The notes beneath the pieces were generated by a model. The model was not told the origin of the DNA. It was given only the letters and a program-made list of their open reading frames with translations, and did no database searches. Below are positions 1 through 8,956 of a stretch of 64,000 nucleotides of DNA, piece after piece. A program made the translations under genes and the position numbers. Position 1 is the first letter of the stretch. Each line of letters starts with the position of its first letter. Origin of the DNA: Phycisphaeraceae bacterium (GTDB lineage: Bacteria > Planctomycetota > Phycisphaerae > Phycisphaerales > Phycisphaeraceae). The stretch lies in NCBI GenBank assembly GCA_040222855.1, contig JAVKCD010000018.1:248001-312000 (forward strand), given 5' to 3'.

Positions 1-396
1 ATCTCCAAGACGGTGCTGGCCAAGGGACTGGACGCGGGCACGGCGTTTGAGATCCTGTCGATCGATATCGCGGATATCGACGTGGGTGAGAACATCGGTG
101 CGAAGCTCCAGGCGGATCAGGCGGAGGCGGACAAGCGACGCTTCCAGGCCGAGGCCGAGCAGAAGCGTGCGATGGCGGTTGCCACGGAGCAGGAGAACCG
201 AGCGAGCATCGAGCTAAACCGTGCGAAGGTGGTGCTCGCTGAGGCGGAGATCCCGCAGGCGATCGCGGAGGCGTTCCGGAGCGGGAATCTGGGGATCATG
301 GACTACTACAAGCTGCGGAACATTCAAGCGGATACAGAGATGCGCAGCACGATCGCTGGTGAAGAGGACAAGCACCGCGACGACACGTCGTCATAA
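1..396 (+). CDS. floA: Flotillin-like protein FloA, C-terminal part
   Basis: The window starts inside this gene; the frame is open from base 1 and only the last 131 codons are visible. The visible part matches the C-terminal half of FloA (UPF0365/YqfA family): [18 protein letters not shown], then a charged Ala/Glu/Lys-rich coiled-coil stretch ([21 protein letters not shown]), then [18 protein letters not shown] near the end. FloA proteins are SPFH-domain scaffolds that form membrane microdomains; the membrane anchor and SPFH domain lie upstream of the window. The usual partner nfeD, if present, would also be upstream. The stop codon overlaps the 3' end of the convergent MnmE-like gene by 6 bases. 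The family call is strong; a role in this organism is inferred. Confidence 0.88.
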   Translation: MSKTVLAKGLDAGTAFEILSIDIADIDVGENIGAKLQADQAEADKRRFQAEAEQKRAMAVATEQENRASIELNRAKVVLAEAEIPQAIAEAFRSGNLGIMDYYKLRNIQADTEMRSTIAGEEDKHRDDTSS

Positions 397-1416
397 AGTG
401 GACCGAAGCCGGTCGTTGAAAGCCCAGGGACGTCGGATGATGGCGGGCCATTCGTGGGTGAATCCGAGGTGCGTCAGCACGGCGGAGGCGAGCTGAGGGA
501 GTCCTGAGCCGGTCTCAGCGCTGATGTGGATGGCGTCGGGGTACTTGGGGTCTTCTGGTTGGTCGAGGTCGGCCTTGTTGATGACATGCAGATCGGGGGA
601 TCTGGGGAGGGCTTGAGGGTCAGGCCAGGGGATGGTGCGGTCGCGTAGAGCGATGAGCACATCGGCTCGTTCGAGAATGGGTTGGACCCGACGGATGGCC
701 TCGGCTTCGACCTCATCGACGGTGCTACGCAGGCCGGGGCTATCGACCCAGTGGACGGCGATGGCCTGGTGGGGCTGATCGCCTAAGGGGAGTTCAACGA
801 GGGCACCGACCCAGTCGCGGGTGGTGCCGGGGAGTTCGGAGGTGATGGCGGCGCGGCGGCCGAGGAGGCGGTTGAGGAGGGTGGACTTGCCGACGTTGGG
901 GCGGCCGACGACAGCGACTGTGGGTGGGGTGATCAGGCGGTCGAGGGTGCAGGTTCGTTGGTGTGTCGTAACGGGATCAGGTCTTGGGTCGTCTGACCAG
1001 GCCTTGGGCTGGGCTGCGAGGGCATCGACGGCCAAGGGGCTGGCAGCGCGGGTCATCAGCAGGCAGGCTTCGGTTTCGATCAGGGAATCGGCTTCGGGGA
1101 AGTAGGTGCGGGGGTCGGGCGTGGTGGAGAGGGTGGCACCGAGTTGGGTGCAATGCTGGATGATGGCGTGGATCACCGCCCTGCCGGCGTGGGGCATGAG
1201 CCAGATGGTGGCTGGTGCGCTGTCAGTTGCTGGATGGGCGACGACGAGACCCTCGTCGATGTTGTCGAACTGTCGGAGCCGCAGGCGGCGATCGGGTGGG
1301 ATGGGTGAGCCGGTGAGCTGCGCTGCGATCTGCGGGGCTTGTGGGCCGTTGAGGACGAGGAGGGCGACGGCACCGGGGTTGGGTGCGGTGAGCTCGATGA
1401 TGTGGGTGGGGGTCAT
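391..1416 (-). CDS. MnmE/TrmE-related GTPase, short and lacking the C-terminal Cys motif
   Basis: 341 aa. An N-terminal region of about 120 residues resembles the tetrahydrofolate-binding domain of MnmE ([13 protein letters not shown]), followed by a TrmE-type G domain with P-loop GRPNVGKST (about residue 172), switch GTTRD, DSPG (G3) and NKAD (G4). True MnmE is about 450 aa, carries the G domain inside a helical domain, and ends in a CxGK motif with the catalytic Cys. This protein ends soon after the G domain and has no such Cys. It is therefore probably a paralogue that does not perform standard tRNA U34 modification. It is last in the rpmA-obg-coaX operon, and its ATG overlaps the upstream stop (ATGA). 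GTPase activity is likely; the target is unknown. Confidence 0.75.
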   Translation of the reverse strand: MTPTHIIELTAPNPGAVALLVLNGPQAPQIAAQLTGSPIPPDRRLRLRQFDNIDEGLVVAHPATDSAPATIWLMPHAGRAVIHAIIQHCTQLGATLSTTPDPRTYFPEADSLIETEACLLMTRAASPLAVDALAAQPKAWSDDPRPDPVTTHQRTCTLDRLITPPTVAVVGRPNVGKSTLLNRLLGRRAAITSELPGTTRDWVGALVELPLGDQPHQAIAVHWVDSPGLRSTVDEVEAEAIRRVQPILERADVLIALRDRTIPWPDPQALPRSPDLHVINKADLDQPEDPKYPDAIHISAETGSGLPQLASAVLTHLGFTHEWPAIIRRPWAFNDRLRSTL

Positions 1417-1922
1417 CGCTTACGCCGGGTGCGCGAGTACTCGAGGTCGGGGATACGTGTGGTCATGGGTTCGCCCTGGGGGTAGGCGATGGCGAACGAG
1501 CCGAGTGAGGCGAGGGCGAAGACGACGATGATGAGCGTGTTGATGGGAGCGAGGGCGAGGAGGACGCCAGCCAGGAGGATGGCGACGAGGATGGTGGTGA
1601 GGTAGACCCGGGTGCCAGCGAGATAGCCAGCGGGGGTGACGGCCTGGCCGACCCAGTGGCGTTTGTAGGTCTGCATCCGGGCCATGGCACCGATGGGTGC
1701 GCTGAAGACGAGCAGGAGGAAAGCGGTAGTCAGGGCGGTTTGTGTGGAGAACTGGCGTGGGAAGCTCATGCGGTTGAGCACGGCGATGGCGGCGATGGTG
1801 AAGCCAGCGATGAAGAGGCTGATCGACCAGAGGCGGAGGGCCGAACTGCGGGCTTGCTCGCGCGTCATTCGGAGCAGCTTGGGATCGGTTGATGCGGATG
1901 GTTTGCGCTTAGCCTTGGGCAT
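1413..1922 (-). CDS. Small four-helix membrane protein of unknown function
   Basis: 169 aa if the ATG at 1922 is used. The frame is open further upstream, but that part runs antiphase through coaX and looks like a shadow (Ser/Pro/Thr-rich). The N-terminus is basic and soluble ([11 protein letters not shown]), followed by four hydrophobic segments: near [57 protein letters not shown] and [20 protein letters not shown] do not recognise a family. It overlaps the end of coaX by 14 bases and the start of the MnmE-like gene by 4, so translation is probably coupled within the operon. Confidence 0.7.
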   Translation of the reverse strand: MPKAKRKPSASTDPKLLRMTREQARSSALRLWSISLFIAGFTIAAIAVLNRMSFPRQFSTQTALTTAFLLLVFSAPIGAMARMQTYKRHWVGQAVTPAGYLAGTRVYLTTILVAILLAGVLLALAPINTLIIVVFALASLGSFAIAYPQGEPMTTRIPDLEYSRTRRKR

Positions 1923-2691
1923 CACGTTCGCGTTCGAGGGCGGTGCGGAGGGTGACTTCGAGTCCTTTGAGCGTGAGGTCTGGGACGATGCGGTCGATGA
2001 GTTCCCACTCGCGGAAGAGGAGGTCGGCGTCCCCGCCCGTGGCGACAATGATGGGGTACTGACCGGTTTCGAGGGCGTAGGCCTCGACGAGCTCGCGGAC
2101 GGCTCCTCTCATGCCCTGGTAGATGCCGGTGAGCATGGCCTGGAGGGTGCTGTGGCCGATGTTTTCGGTGGGTCGCTCGAACTCGACTTCGGGGAGCAGA
2201 GCGGTTCGTTGGCTGAGGCTGTCGAGCATGAGTTGAGCGCCAGGGAGGATGGCCCCGCCATGGAAGGTTCCCGCACCATCGACGAAATCGACGGTCATGG
2301 CGGTGCCGGCATCGACGACGACGAGAGCTTGCTTGAGGACGTCGAAGGCAGCGGCGGCGTTGAGCAGGCGGTCTTCGCCGATGAGTGCTTCGCGGTCGAG
2401 CTGGCGTCCGATGGGGACGGGCATGTCTCGCTCGACGCGGAGCACGGTGCGGCCGAGTGCTTTGAGCTCTTCTTCCATGCTGGTGGACATGGGAGGATTG
2501 ACTGACGCGACGACGACCGGTGCTTCGGGGTGATCGCGCAGGGCGTGGACGGCCTCGGCGATGGCGTCCATGACTTTGGTGTGTCGCTCGTTGGAGAAGG
2601 TGGCGGACTCGACGAGTTTGCCATCGACGTAGGCTCCAACCCGAGTCCGGGTGTTGCCAACGCTTACCGCCAGAAGATTGACTTGGCTCAT
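1909..2691 (-). CDS. coaX: Type III pantothenate kinase
   Basis: 260 aa from the ATG at 2691, preceded by GGAG at good spacing; an upstream in-frame ATG at 2712 has no clear ribosome site. CoaX phosphorylates pantothenate, the first step of coenzyme A synthesis. Visible ASKHA-fold motifs: SVGNTRTRVG near the start (phosphate loop), IGEDRLLNAAAAFD (pantothenate pocket), DAGTAMTVDFVDG (catalytic Asp) and GGAILPG. Oddity: the family's first motif normally reads DxGNT, and here the Asp is replaced by Ser. The gene lies directly after obg. The family call is firm; whether the Ser substitution affects metal use is unknown. Confidence 0.88.
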   Translation of the reverse strand: MSQVNLLAVSVGNTRTRVGAYVDGKLVESATFSNERHTKVMDAIAEAVHALRDHPEAPVVVASVNPPMSTSMEEELKALGRTVLRVERDMPVPIGRQLDREALIGEDRLLNAAAAFDVLKQALVVVDAGTAMTVDFVDGAGTFHGGAILPGAQLMLDSLSQRTALLPEVEFERPTENIGHSTLQAMLTGIYQGMRGAVRELVEAYALETGQYPIIVATGGDADLLFREWELIDRIVPDLTLKGLEVTLRTALERERDAQG

Positions 2692-2713
2692 GGTCACCAG
2701 CTCCGACGGCATC

Positions 2714-3769
2714 TTAACGGTTCGGCGCTTCGCTACCTGCTGCCCGTGGTCCCCAGCCGGTTCTGGCAGTGTCCGTGTCGCGGTTGAGGTGTTTCCAGGC
2801 TTGTTCGAGAAGGTCGGTGAGTCCTGATTGGGTTGCGCTGCTGAGCATCAGGACGGGTTTGTCGATTGCTGAGGCGACCTGAGTGGCGAAGTCGGGGGCG
2901 TCATCGCCCCAAAGATCGCATTTGCTCAGGGCGATGACCTCTTGCTTCTCGGCGAGTTCGGTGGAGTAGCCGGCGAGTTCTTCGCGGATCATGTGGTAGG
3001 CGGCGGCGCACTGGCCTGGATCGCCTGACTCACAGGAGACAAGGTGGAGCAGGACGCGGGTGCGTTCGATGTGGCGGAGGAATCGGCTGCCGAGGCCGGT
3101 GCCATCGGCGGCGCCTTCGATGAGTCCGGGGAGGTCGGCGATGACGATGCGTCGGCTGCCAGCGAGTTCGGCGATGCCGAGTTGAGGTTCGAGGGTGGTG
3201 AAGGGGTAGTCGGCGATCTTGGGGGTGGCTCGGCTGATGCTGGAGAGGAGGGTGGATTTTCCGGCGTTGGGTAGTCCGATGAGTCCGACGTCAGCGATGA
3301 GTTTGAGTTCGAGTCGGAGTCGGAGTTCGATGGCTTCACCGCCAGGGGTAGCCTCGCGGGGGACCTGGTTGGTGGCGGTGGCGAAGTGGATGTTCCCGCG
3401 ACCGCCTTTGCCGCCTTGTGCGATGACGAGTTTGGCGTTCTCGGTGGTGAGGTCGGCGAGGCAGTCGCCGGTGTCGTCGTTGTAGATGAGCGTCCCAGCG
3501 GGGAGTCGTAGGACGCAGTCGCGTCCATTTTTTCCATAGCAGCCCCGTGACCCGCCGGGCTCGCCGTCCTGGGCGAACCAGTGGTGCCGACCGGCGAAGT
3601 CGAGGAGGGTGTCGACGCCGTGGATTGCCTGGGCGATCACCGACCCGCCATCCCCGCCATCGCCACCATCGGGCCCGCCACGGGCGATGTATTTTTCTCT
3701 GCGGAAGCTGACGCGGCCATCACCGCCCTTCCCGCTGCGGATTTCGATGATGGCTTGGTCGATGAGCAT
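2714..3769 (-). CDS. obg: Obg/CgtA family GTPase
   Basis: 351 aa, normal length. The N-terminal glycine-rich Obg fold (SGKGGDGRVSFRREKYIARG, GGPDGGDGGDGGS) is followed by the G domain with P-loop GLPNAGKST, switch TTLEPQLG and G3 DLPGLIEGA. The G4 motif reads SKCD instead of the usual NKxD. Obg proteins bind the large ribosomal subunit and link ribosome assembly to nutrient state. It lies 76 bases after rpmA on the same strand, the common rpmA-obg order, but rplU is not beside them. The 3' end is 22 bases before the chosen coaX start. Confidence 0.96.
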   Translation of the reverse strand: MLIDQAIIEIRSGKGGDGRVSFRREKYIARGGPDGGDGGDGGSVIAQAIHGVDTLLDFAGRHHWFAQDGEPGGSRGCYGKNGRDCVLRLPAGTLIYNDDTGDCLADLTTENAKLVIAQGGKGGRGNIHFATATNQVPREATPGGEAIELRLRLELKLIADVGLIGLPNAGKSTLLSSISRATPKIADYPFTTLEPQLGIAELAGSRRIVIADLPGLIEGAADGTGLGSRFLRHIERTRVLLHLVSCESGDPGQCAAAYHMIREELAGYSTELAEKQEVIALSKCDLWGDDAPDFATQVASAIDKPVLMLSSATQSGLTDLLEQAWKHLNRDTDTARTGWGPRAAGSEAPNR

Positions 3770-3788
3770 GGGTTCAGCTTATAAGCAA

Positions 3789-3813
3789 ACCGACCGGCAC
3801 ATGGCCGGTCGGT
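3789..3813 (-). terminator. Hairpin between rpmA and obg
   Basis: A perfect 10-bp inverted repeat (3789-3798 with 3804-3813) with a 5-base loop lies in the 76-base gap between rpmA and obg. In the minus-strand direction it is followed by GTTTGCTTAT, not a true T-tract. It could be a weak terminator/attenuator or an RNA-processing stem that sets the rpmA:obg ratio. The structure is seen directly; the role is inferred. Confidence 0.45.
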
Positions 3814-3845
3814 GCGTGGTGGATTGGTTTGGACGAGACGGGTTT

Positions 3846-4088
3846 TCAGTCAGCGGCACGGACGTGGACTTTTCGTCCCTGGAACTCGACGGTTCCCTCG
3901 GCGAGGGCGAAGAGGGTGTCATCGCTGCCGATGCCGACCTGGAAACCGGGCTTGAATCGGGTGCCGCACTGGCGGACGATGATGGCACCGGGTTTGGCTT
4001 TCTGGCCGCCATAGAGCTTGATCCCGCGGAACTGCGGGTTCGAGTCACGGCCGTTCTTGGTTGAGCCCTGTCCTTTTTTATGAGCCAT
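3846..4088 (-). CDS. rpmA: 50S ribosomal protein L27
   Basis: 80 aa from the ATG at 4088; the frame is open further upstream but the family N-terminus is [16 protein letters not shown]. It continues with the L27 core ([33 protein letters not shown]). The N-terminus starts directly with MAHKKG, so there is no Firmicutes-type cleavable extension. L27 reaches toward the peptidyl-transferase centre. First gene of the minus-strand operon leading into obg; a 369-base divergent spacer separates it from the secretin gene. Confidence 0.96.
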   Translation of the reverse strand: MAHKKGQGSTKNGRDSNPQFRGIKLYGGQKAKPGAIIVRQCGTRFKPGFQVGIGSDDTLFALAEGTVEFQGRKVHVRAAD

Positions 4089-4457
4089 GGCCTGCTCCGG
4101 GGGTATTTGAGGGTTGGTTGGGGACTTCAGTCGGGTCTGGCAGGGACTACAGGGGCCTGCCAACGAACCCCATAGCTTAGTGATCGGGTGAGTGAACATC
4201 AAGCGGAAAGGGGGCGTCTTGGGTGGCGTGCCGTTGTAACCCCTCCGGGAAGCTGGACAAACGGGTTGCAGGGGTCAGAGGGCCAGCTTAGACTCCGGCC
4301 GAAGGGTATCCCAATGGGTCCAAGCCATGGTGCTGCGGGCCACCCGGATTTCCAGCCATGTTCAAGGTCGTTTTTTGTTTTTGGTAGATCAGCCGAAACT
4401 GGAGTCCGCGATCCGGCGACTGATCCGCCTGATCGATTGAAGTCCGACGGAGGCCAC
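4089..4457. other. Divergent intergenic region upstream of rpmA and the secretin gene
   Basis: 369 bases with no convincing gene. The secretin frame stays open back to 4188, but this stretch lacks protein-like composition and the signal peptide begins later. A weak sigma-70-like candidate on the + strand is TTGCAG (4266-4271), 17-base spacer, TAGACT (4289-4294). A T-rich run lies near 4370-4382. The region must hold the promoters for both divergent units; no operator or riboswitch was recognised. Confidence 0.5.
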
Positions 4458-7400
4458 GTGTTGCGACGCCGCTCCCTCGCTCTCGCCGTTACGGTCGTTC
4501 CTGTTCTTTGGTTCGGAAGTTCGGGCGTCTTCGCCCAAGACGACTTCCCCACCGCAGCTGAACTGCTCCAGCAGGGCATCGAACAGATGTCTGCAGGGGA
4601 CTTCGATTCAGCCGAGCAAACGCTTGGCCGGGTTGATCGGATGCAGCTGAGTCGTGAGGATCGTCGTCGTCTGGACCAGGCTCTGCGTGATGCAGAACGT
4701 GGTGCGGTGACGCCTCCGCCAGCGGCACCGGAACCTGCTCCGGCTCGTGCTGTTGAGGTCTCTGAGCCCGCACCCGCGCCTGTGGTGGAGCCCGCCCAGG
4801 CAGCACCTGTCGCGGCCCCTGCTCCCGAGCCGACTCCTGAGTTGATCACGCCTGAGCGGATGCTCGCTGAGGCGGATGCTCTGGCGGTGTCTGCTAACCG
4901 TGCTGAACAGCAGGACGCGCTGGTTCGTTATCGCGAGTTGATGGACCTTGAGGCTGCGAGCCTTGAGGTTCGTTCGCTGGCGGCGGCGCGGCGTGCCCAA
5001 CTCAATCGCAAACTCAACAGCGACCTCACCGCGGCCCGTCGGATGATCGACATGGCCGGTGATGACGTTCGTGCCGGCCGGCTGGCGAATGCCCAGCGGA
5101 AGCTCGATGACCTGGACGCCAGCGGTGTCGGGTTGACGTGGTTTGATCGTCAGCGGATTGATGCCCTTCGTGCCGAGATCGGCAACGTGACCATGGCAGC
5201 GGCGGGGACGCCAACACCCACCCAGCCTGTGGCGAGCACCCCTGCTGCTGCGATGCCACAAGCACCGTCGGCATCCGGGATGCCCCAGGATTTGATTCAG
5301 CAGGCGCGGGGGATTCTCTCTCAGGAGAAGTTCGCTGAGGGTCAAGAAGCTCAGCGTCAGGGGCAGTTGGCCTTGGCGGCTCAGTTGTATGACGAGGCGA
5401 TTTCGCTTGATCCGACGAACGTCGAAGCACGCCAGGCCCTGCCTGCGGTGACGGCGGCGCTCGCGAGCAGGCAGCAGCAGAATGACGCGTTATCGACCGA
5501 CGCACTGGTGCGTCAGATCCGTCAGGAGTCTGCGATCGCGGCCTTTGATGAGGCTGTGAATGAGGCCAATGCCTCGGCGAGCTCTCTGAACTATGCGGCG
5601 GCCCTTGATGCGGTGGCCCGTGCTCAGCAGGTCCTAGACCGGAATCGTCAGTGGATCAGCCCGGATCGGCTGGCGGACCTGCGTCAGCAGGCCACGGGAA
5701 TGCAGGCGGCCTTGATCACGCAGCGTGATCGCCATCAGGCTGAGCTGACCCGGCAGATCGAGAACCGGAGGCGGGCCGAGCAGGAGGCTGACCGTCTGCG
5801 TGATCTTGAGAATCGCCGGAAGCAGGTCGATCAGCTTCTGATTCGTGCCCACGAGCTCAACGCCAGCCAGAACTACGCTGAGGCGTTGGAACTAGTGGAT
5901 CAGGCACTGTTTATCCAGCACGACAGCTTTGCCGCGGAGTTGCTGCGATCGACCATCATCAATAACAAGACGTTGACCGAATCTCGGAAGATGGCGATGC
6001 GTCGGCAAGAGGCGATGATGGGCCTGGCGCTGGAGAATCGCGCTAAGATTATCCCGAATGCCGAGCCGCTGGTGTACCCCACCGACTGGCCGGAGATCAC
6101 TCAACGTCGCCTGGAGAACTTGCCCGGCGGCGGGGATAGCGAGTCAACCCGGGAAGCGATCCGGCAGCTAAGGCAGGTGATCTCGGTCACATTTGACCAG
6201 AGCCCGCTGGAGTCGGTGATCGATGCGTTGCAGATTCAGACTGGCGCCAACTTCTTCGTGAACTGGAACGCCCTAGAGATCGCGGGTGTCGATCGTGACT
6301 CGCTGGTTACGTTGAACCTAAACAACGTGACAGCGGAGCGGGTGCTGCGGCTGGTCCTGCAGCAGCTCTCGAATGACTTTGAGCGGTTGTCGTTCTCGGT
6401 GATCGATGGGGTGGTGACGATCTCGACAGAGCTTGACCTGCGTAGCGTGTCTGATCTTCGTGTCTATGACATCCGCGACCTGCTGGTGCAGATCCCCAAC
6501 TTCACGGGTGCCCCTGACTTTGACCTCGCTGCGGCTCTCGAAGAGCAGGAGGGTGGCGGCAGCTCGATCTTCTCCGAGGGTGATGAGGAAGATGAAGACG
6601 ATGAAACCCTCCGCGAGGAGGCGATCGAGGAGATCACCACCCTGGTGCAGGAATCGGTTGGCACGCCTGACGAGTGGCTCAACCTTGAGTCGACCATCCG
6701 TGAGCTGAATGGACAGCTCATCATCCGCACGAGCCCAGAGAATCATCGTGAGCTCTCGCAACTTCTTGACGACATCCGGGAGTCGCGATCGAGTCAGATC
6801 ACGGTTGAGGCCCGGCTACTGCTGGTGGACGAGAACTTCCTGGAGGACATCGGCTTTGACGTCGATTTCCGCATGAATAACCTGGGCTCGAACTACACGA
6901 GTCTGTCGGTGGCTCAGGACTCGTCGAGTGTTGCTGCGGCGACCGGCACGGCTCTGACCCCCGGTGTATTCCGGCCCTCTACCGGTCTAGGCAACACCTT
7001 TGTTGATCAGCCCGGGACGCCGGCCTTCTCGGCCCCGACCGGCTTCGCCTCGACAGGTCGTGCTTTGGAAATGGGTGTGGCCTACCTGGATGACCTCGAG
7101 GTAAACCTGCTGATCCGGGCGACCCAGAACCATCGGCGGGCGATCTCGCTGACGGCCCCGCACGTCACTTTTGCCAATGGTCAGCGGAGTTACATCTTTG
7201 TGGCTCGGCAGACGAGTTATATCTCCGATCTGGAGGTGGTTTCGGATGCTGCGGCTCTGGACCCTGAGGTCTCGGTGTTTTCGACCGGCGTGATTCTCGA
7301 TGTCGAAGGGACGATTTCGTCGGATCGTCGGTATGTGACTCTGACGCTTCGACCCAGCCTAAGCCAACTTTTTGAGCTCCGGCAGATCCCGTTCATCGGG

Positions 7401-7769
7401 ACGGCTGACATCGATACCGGCACCGATGATGACCAGGAGAACATCATCGTCAGCGGCACGCAGGAGCTGCCGGTGCTGGACGTGACTCAGATCCGGGCGA
7501 CGGTGTCGATCCCCGATCGGGGCACGCTGCTGCTGGGCGGTCAGCGTCTGATTGGTGAGGTCGAGATCGAGTCGGGCGTGCCGATGCTCTCGAAGATTCC
7601 TGTGGTGAAGCGGCTGTTCTCGAACAGCTCGAACGTCAAGGACGAGCGGACGCTGCTGGTTCTGGTGAAGCCGACGATCATCATCCTCAACGAGGAGGAA
7701 GAGTTGCGGTTCCCCGGCCTGTTGCAGGACCCGGCGCTCTACAACGAGGGTCGCAGCTCGCGATTCTGA
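4458..7769 (+). CDS. Secretin-family outer-membrane channel protein (GspD/PilQ type)
   Basis: About 1103 aa from the GTG at 4458 (GGAGG four bases upstream; the next codon, TTG at 4461, is an equally possible start). Signal peptide RRRSLALAVTVVPVLWFGSS ending near VFAQ. Next come a Pro/Ala-rich linker, long Gln/Ala/Glu-rich helical TPR-like stretches, and a short N-domain-like module (VISVTFDQSPLESVIDALQ). An acidic patch (DEEDEDDE) precedes the C-terminal secretin domain, with the typical end GVPMLSKIPVVKRLF and TLLVLVKPTIIIL. Secretins form multimeric gates for type II secretion or type IV pili. No other secretion gene is adjacent, so the system it serves is unknown. A 12-bp terminator hairpin follows. 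Confidence 0.88.
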   Translation: MLRRRSLALAVTVVPVLWFGSSGVFAQDDFPTAAELLQQGIEQMSAGDFDSAEQTLGRVDRMQLSREDRRRLDQALRDAERGAVTPPPAAPEPAPARAVEVSEPAPAPVVEPAQAAPVAAPAPEPTPELITPERMLAEADALAVSANRAEQQDALVRYRELMDLEAASLEVRSLAAARRAQLNRKLNSDLTAARRMIDMAGDDVRAGRLANAQRKLDDLDASGVGLTWFDRQRIDALRAEIGNVTMAAAGTPTPTQPVASTPAAAMPQAPSASGMPQDLIQQARGILSQEKFAEGQEAQRQGQLALAAQLYDEAISLDPTNVEARQALPAVTAALASRQQQNDALSTDALVRQIRQESAIAAFDEAVNEANASASSLNYAAALDAVARAQQVLDRNRQWISPDRLADLRQQATGMQAALITQRDRHQAELTRQIENRRRAEQEADRLRDLENRRKQVDQLLIRAHELNASQNYAEALELVDQALFIQHDSFAAELLRSTIINNKTLTESRKMAMRRQEAMMGLALENRAKIIPNAEPLVYPTDWPEITQRRLENLPGGGDSESTREAIRQLRQVISVTFDQSPLESVIDALQIQTGANFFVNWNALEIAGVDRDSLVTLNLNNVTAERVLRLVLQQLSNDFERLSFSVIDGVVTISTELDLRSVSDLRVYDIRDLLVQIPNFTGAPDFDLAAALEEQEGGGSSIFSEGDEEDEDDETLREEAIEEITTLVQESVGTPDEWLNLESTIRELNGQLIIRTSPENHRELSQLLDDIRESRSSQITVEARLLLVDENFLEDIGFDVDFRMNNLGSNYTSLSVAQDSSSVAAATGTALTPGVFRPSTGLGNTFVDQPGTPAFSAPTGFASTGRALEMGVAYLDDLEVNLLIRATQNHRRAISLTAPHVTFANGQRSYIFVARQTSYISDLEVVSDAAALDPEVSVFSTGVILDVEGTISSDRRYVTLTLRPSLSQLFELRQIPFIGTADIDTGTDDDQENIIVSGTQELPVLDVTQIRATVSIPDRGTLLLGGQRLIGEVEIESGVPMLSKIPVVKRLFSNSSNVKDERTLLVLVKPTIIILNEEEELRFPGLLQDPALYNEGRSSRF

Positions 7770-7808
7770 TCCCCCTCCGCCGCCACTCTCCGCATCTGTT
7801 TGACGATG

Positions 7809-7836
7809 TAAGGCGAGGCCTCAGGGCCTCGCCTTA
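7809..7836 (+). terminator. Intrinsic terminator after the secretin gene
   Basis: Perfect 12-bp stem (7809-7820 with 7825-7836) and a TCAG loop, followed by TTCATTG. It sits between the convergent secretin and WecA-like genes. The T-tract is poor, so termination strength is uncertain. Confidence 0.7.
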
Positions 7837-7865
7837 TTCATTGTGCTTCTTCATGGGATGCGAGT

Positions 7866-8939
7866 TCAACGATCAGTGGATGAGCCAAGGCTCTCGAAGA
7901 TGGCGACGAGGGTGAGGATCGCTAGGGTCTGAGCGGCAACAAGCAGAGCCTGCCAGCCGGTGAGCGCGGCCAGGAGGACCCCGCCCAGGCCGGTGGCGAG
8001 TGTCAGGATCGCGATGAGGCCCACGGCGGTGGGTGGTTTGAGTCCAAGTCGGACCAGGCGGTGTGAAAGGTGATTGCGGTCGGCAGACATCGGGCTGCGT
8101 CCGGCCCGGAGGCGGAGGAAGACAACGGAGAGGAAGTCGTAAACAGGGACCGCTAAAACGATGAGAGGGGTGAGGACGCCATGCCAGATGGTCTCGCCGT
8201 TGTCAGCCTGGACGTAGGTGAGTTGGATGGAGATCACGCCCAGGCCAAGACCGAGGACCAGTGACCCGCCATCGCCCATGTACATTCGGGCCGGCGGGGC
8301 GTTGTGCAGGAGAAATCCGAGGCACCCCCCTGCCGCTGCCGCTGAGAGCCACGCGACCTCGGATTGACCGGTTAGGAGAGCAGCGGCCAGGAAGACCATA
8401 GCGGCGACGGCGGAGACACTCGACGCCAGCCCGTCCATGTTGTCGAGGAAGTTGATGGCGTTGCAGATGACGAGCAGCCACAGGACTGAAAGGCTGGTGC
8501 TGATGAGGTATCCGCCCGGGACGGTCTCATCAAGAAGGGTCATGACCCGGACCTCGCCGAGTGTGACGATGGCGATGGCGACCAGAGCCTGAATGCTTAG
8601 CTTGAGCCATGCTCCGAGCCCGCGGCGGTCATCGACCAGACCGAGCAGGTGCAGAGCGATCATGCCAAGGAGGGTGAGGATGAGCCATCGAGTCTGGGTG
8701 AGGCCCGGGAGGGTGACGGCCAGAATGCCGGCCAGGAGGCCGAGTGTGATGGCGACCCCGCCGATGTTGGGTACTTGAGTCGAGTGGGCTTTGTGCTGCT
8801 CACGGTCGGGCTGGTCGTTGAGGGACAAGCGTCTCGCGAGGCGCAGGACCACTTCGCCGAGGATCGCGGTGACACAGAAGGCCGTGACCATAGACCAGGC
8901 AACCTGAGCGACCAGCGGAGCTGCGATCGACGTTTGCAT
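7866..8939 (-). CDS. Polyprenyl-phosphate sugar-1-phosphate transferase (WecA/MraY superfamily)
   Basis: 357 aa, about ten hydrophobic segments. Conserved cytoplasmic loop motifs of glycosyltransferase family 4: GLVDDRRGLGAW (DD metal site), NAINFLDNMDGLA, MYMGDGGSLVLG and RNHLSHRLVRLG. These enzymes move a sugar-1-phosphate from a UDP-sugar onto undecaprenyl phosphate in the inner membrane, starting O-antigen, teichoic-acid or exopolysaccharide chains. The NMDG and basic C-terminal loop fit the WecA/TagO branch better than MraY. The ATG is preceded by CGGAGA at 7 bases. The deoxyhypusine-synthase-like gene lies 17 bases upstream on the same strand. It could prime the surface glycan encoded at 44-54 kb, but that is inference. 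Confidence 0.9.
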   Translation of the reverse strand: MQTSIAAPLVAQVAWSMVTAFCVTAILGEVVLRLARRLSLNDQPDREQHKAHSTQVPNIGGVAITLGLLAGILAVTLPGLTQTRWLILTLLGMIALHLLGLVDDRRGLGAWLKLSIQALVAIAIVTLGEVRVMTLLDETVPGGYLISTSLSVLWLLVICNAINFLDNMDGLASSVSAVAAMVFLAAALLTGQSEVAWLSAAAAGGCLGFLLHNAPPARMYMGDGGSLVLGLGLGVISIQLTYVQADNGETIWHGVLTPLIVLAVPVYDFLSVVFLRLRAGRSPMSADRNHLSHRLVRLGLKPPTAVGLIAILTLATGLGGVLLAALTGWQALLVAAQTLAILTLVAIFESLGSSTDR

Positions 8940-8956
8940 CGCAGTCTCCGGGAGGC

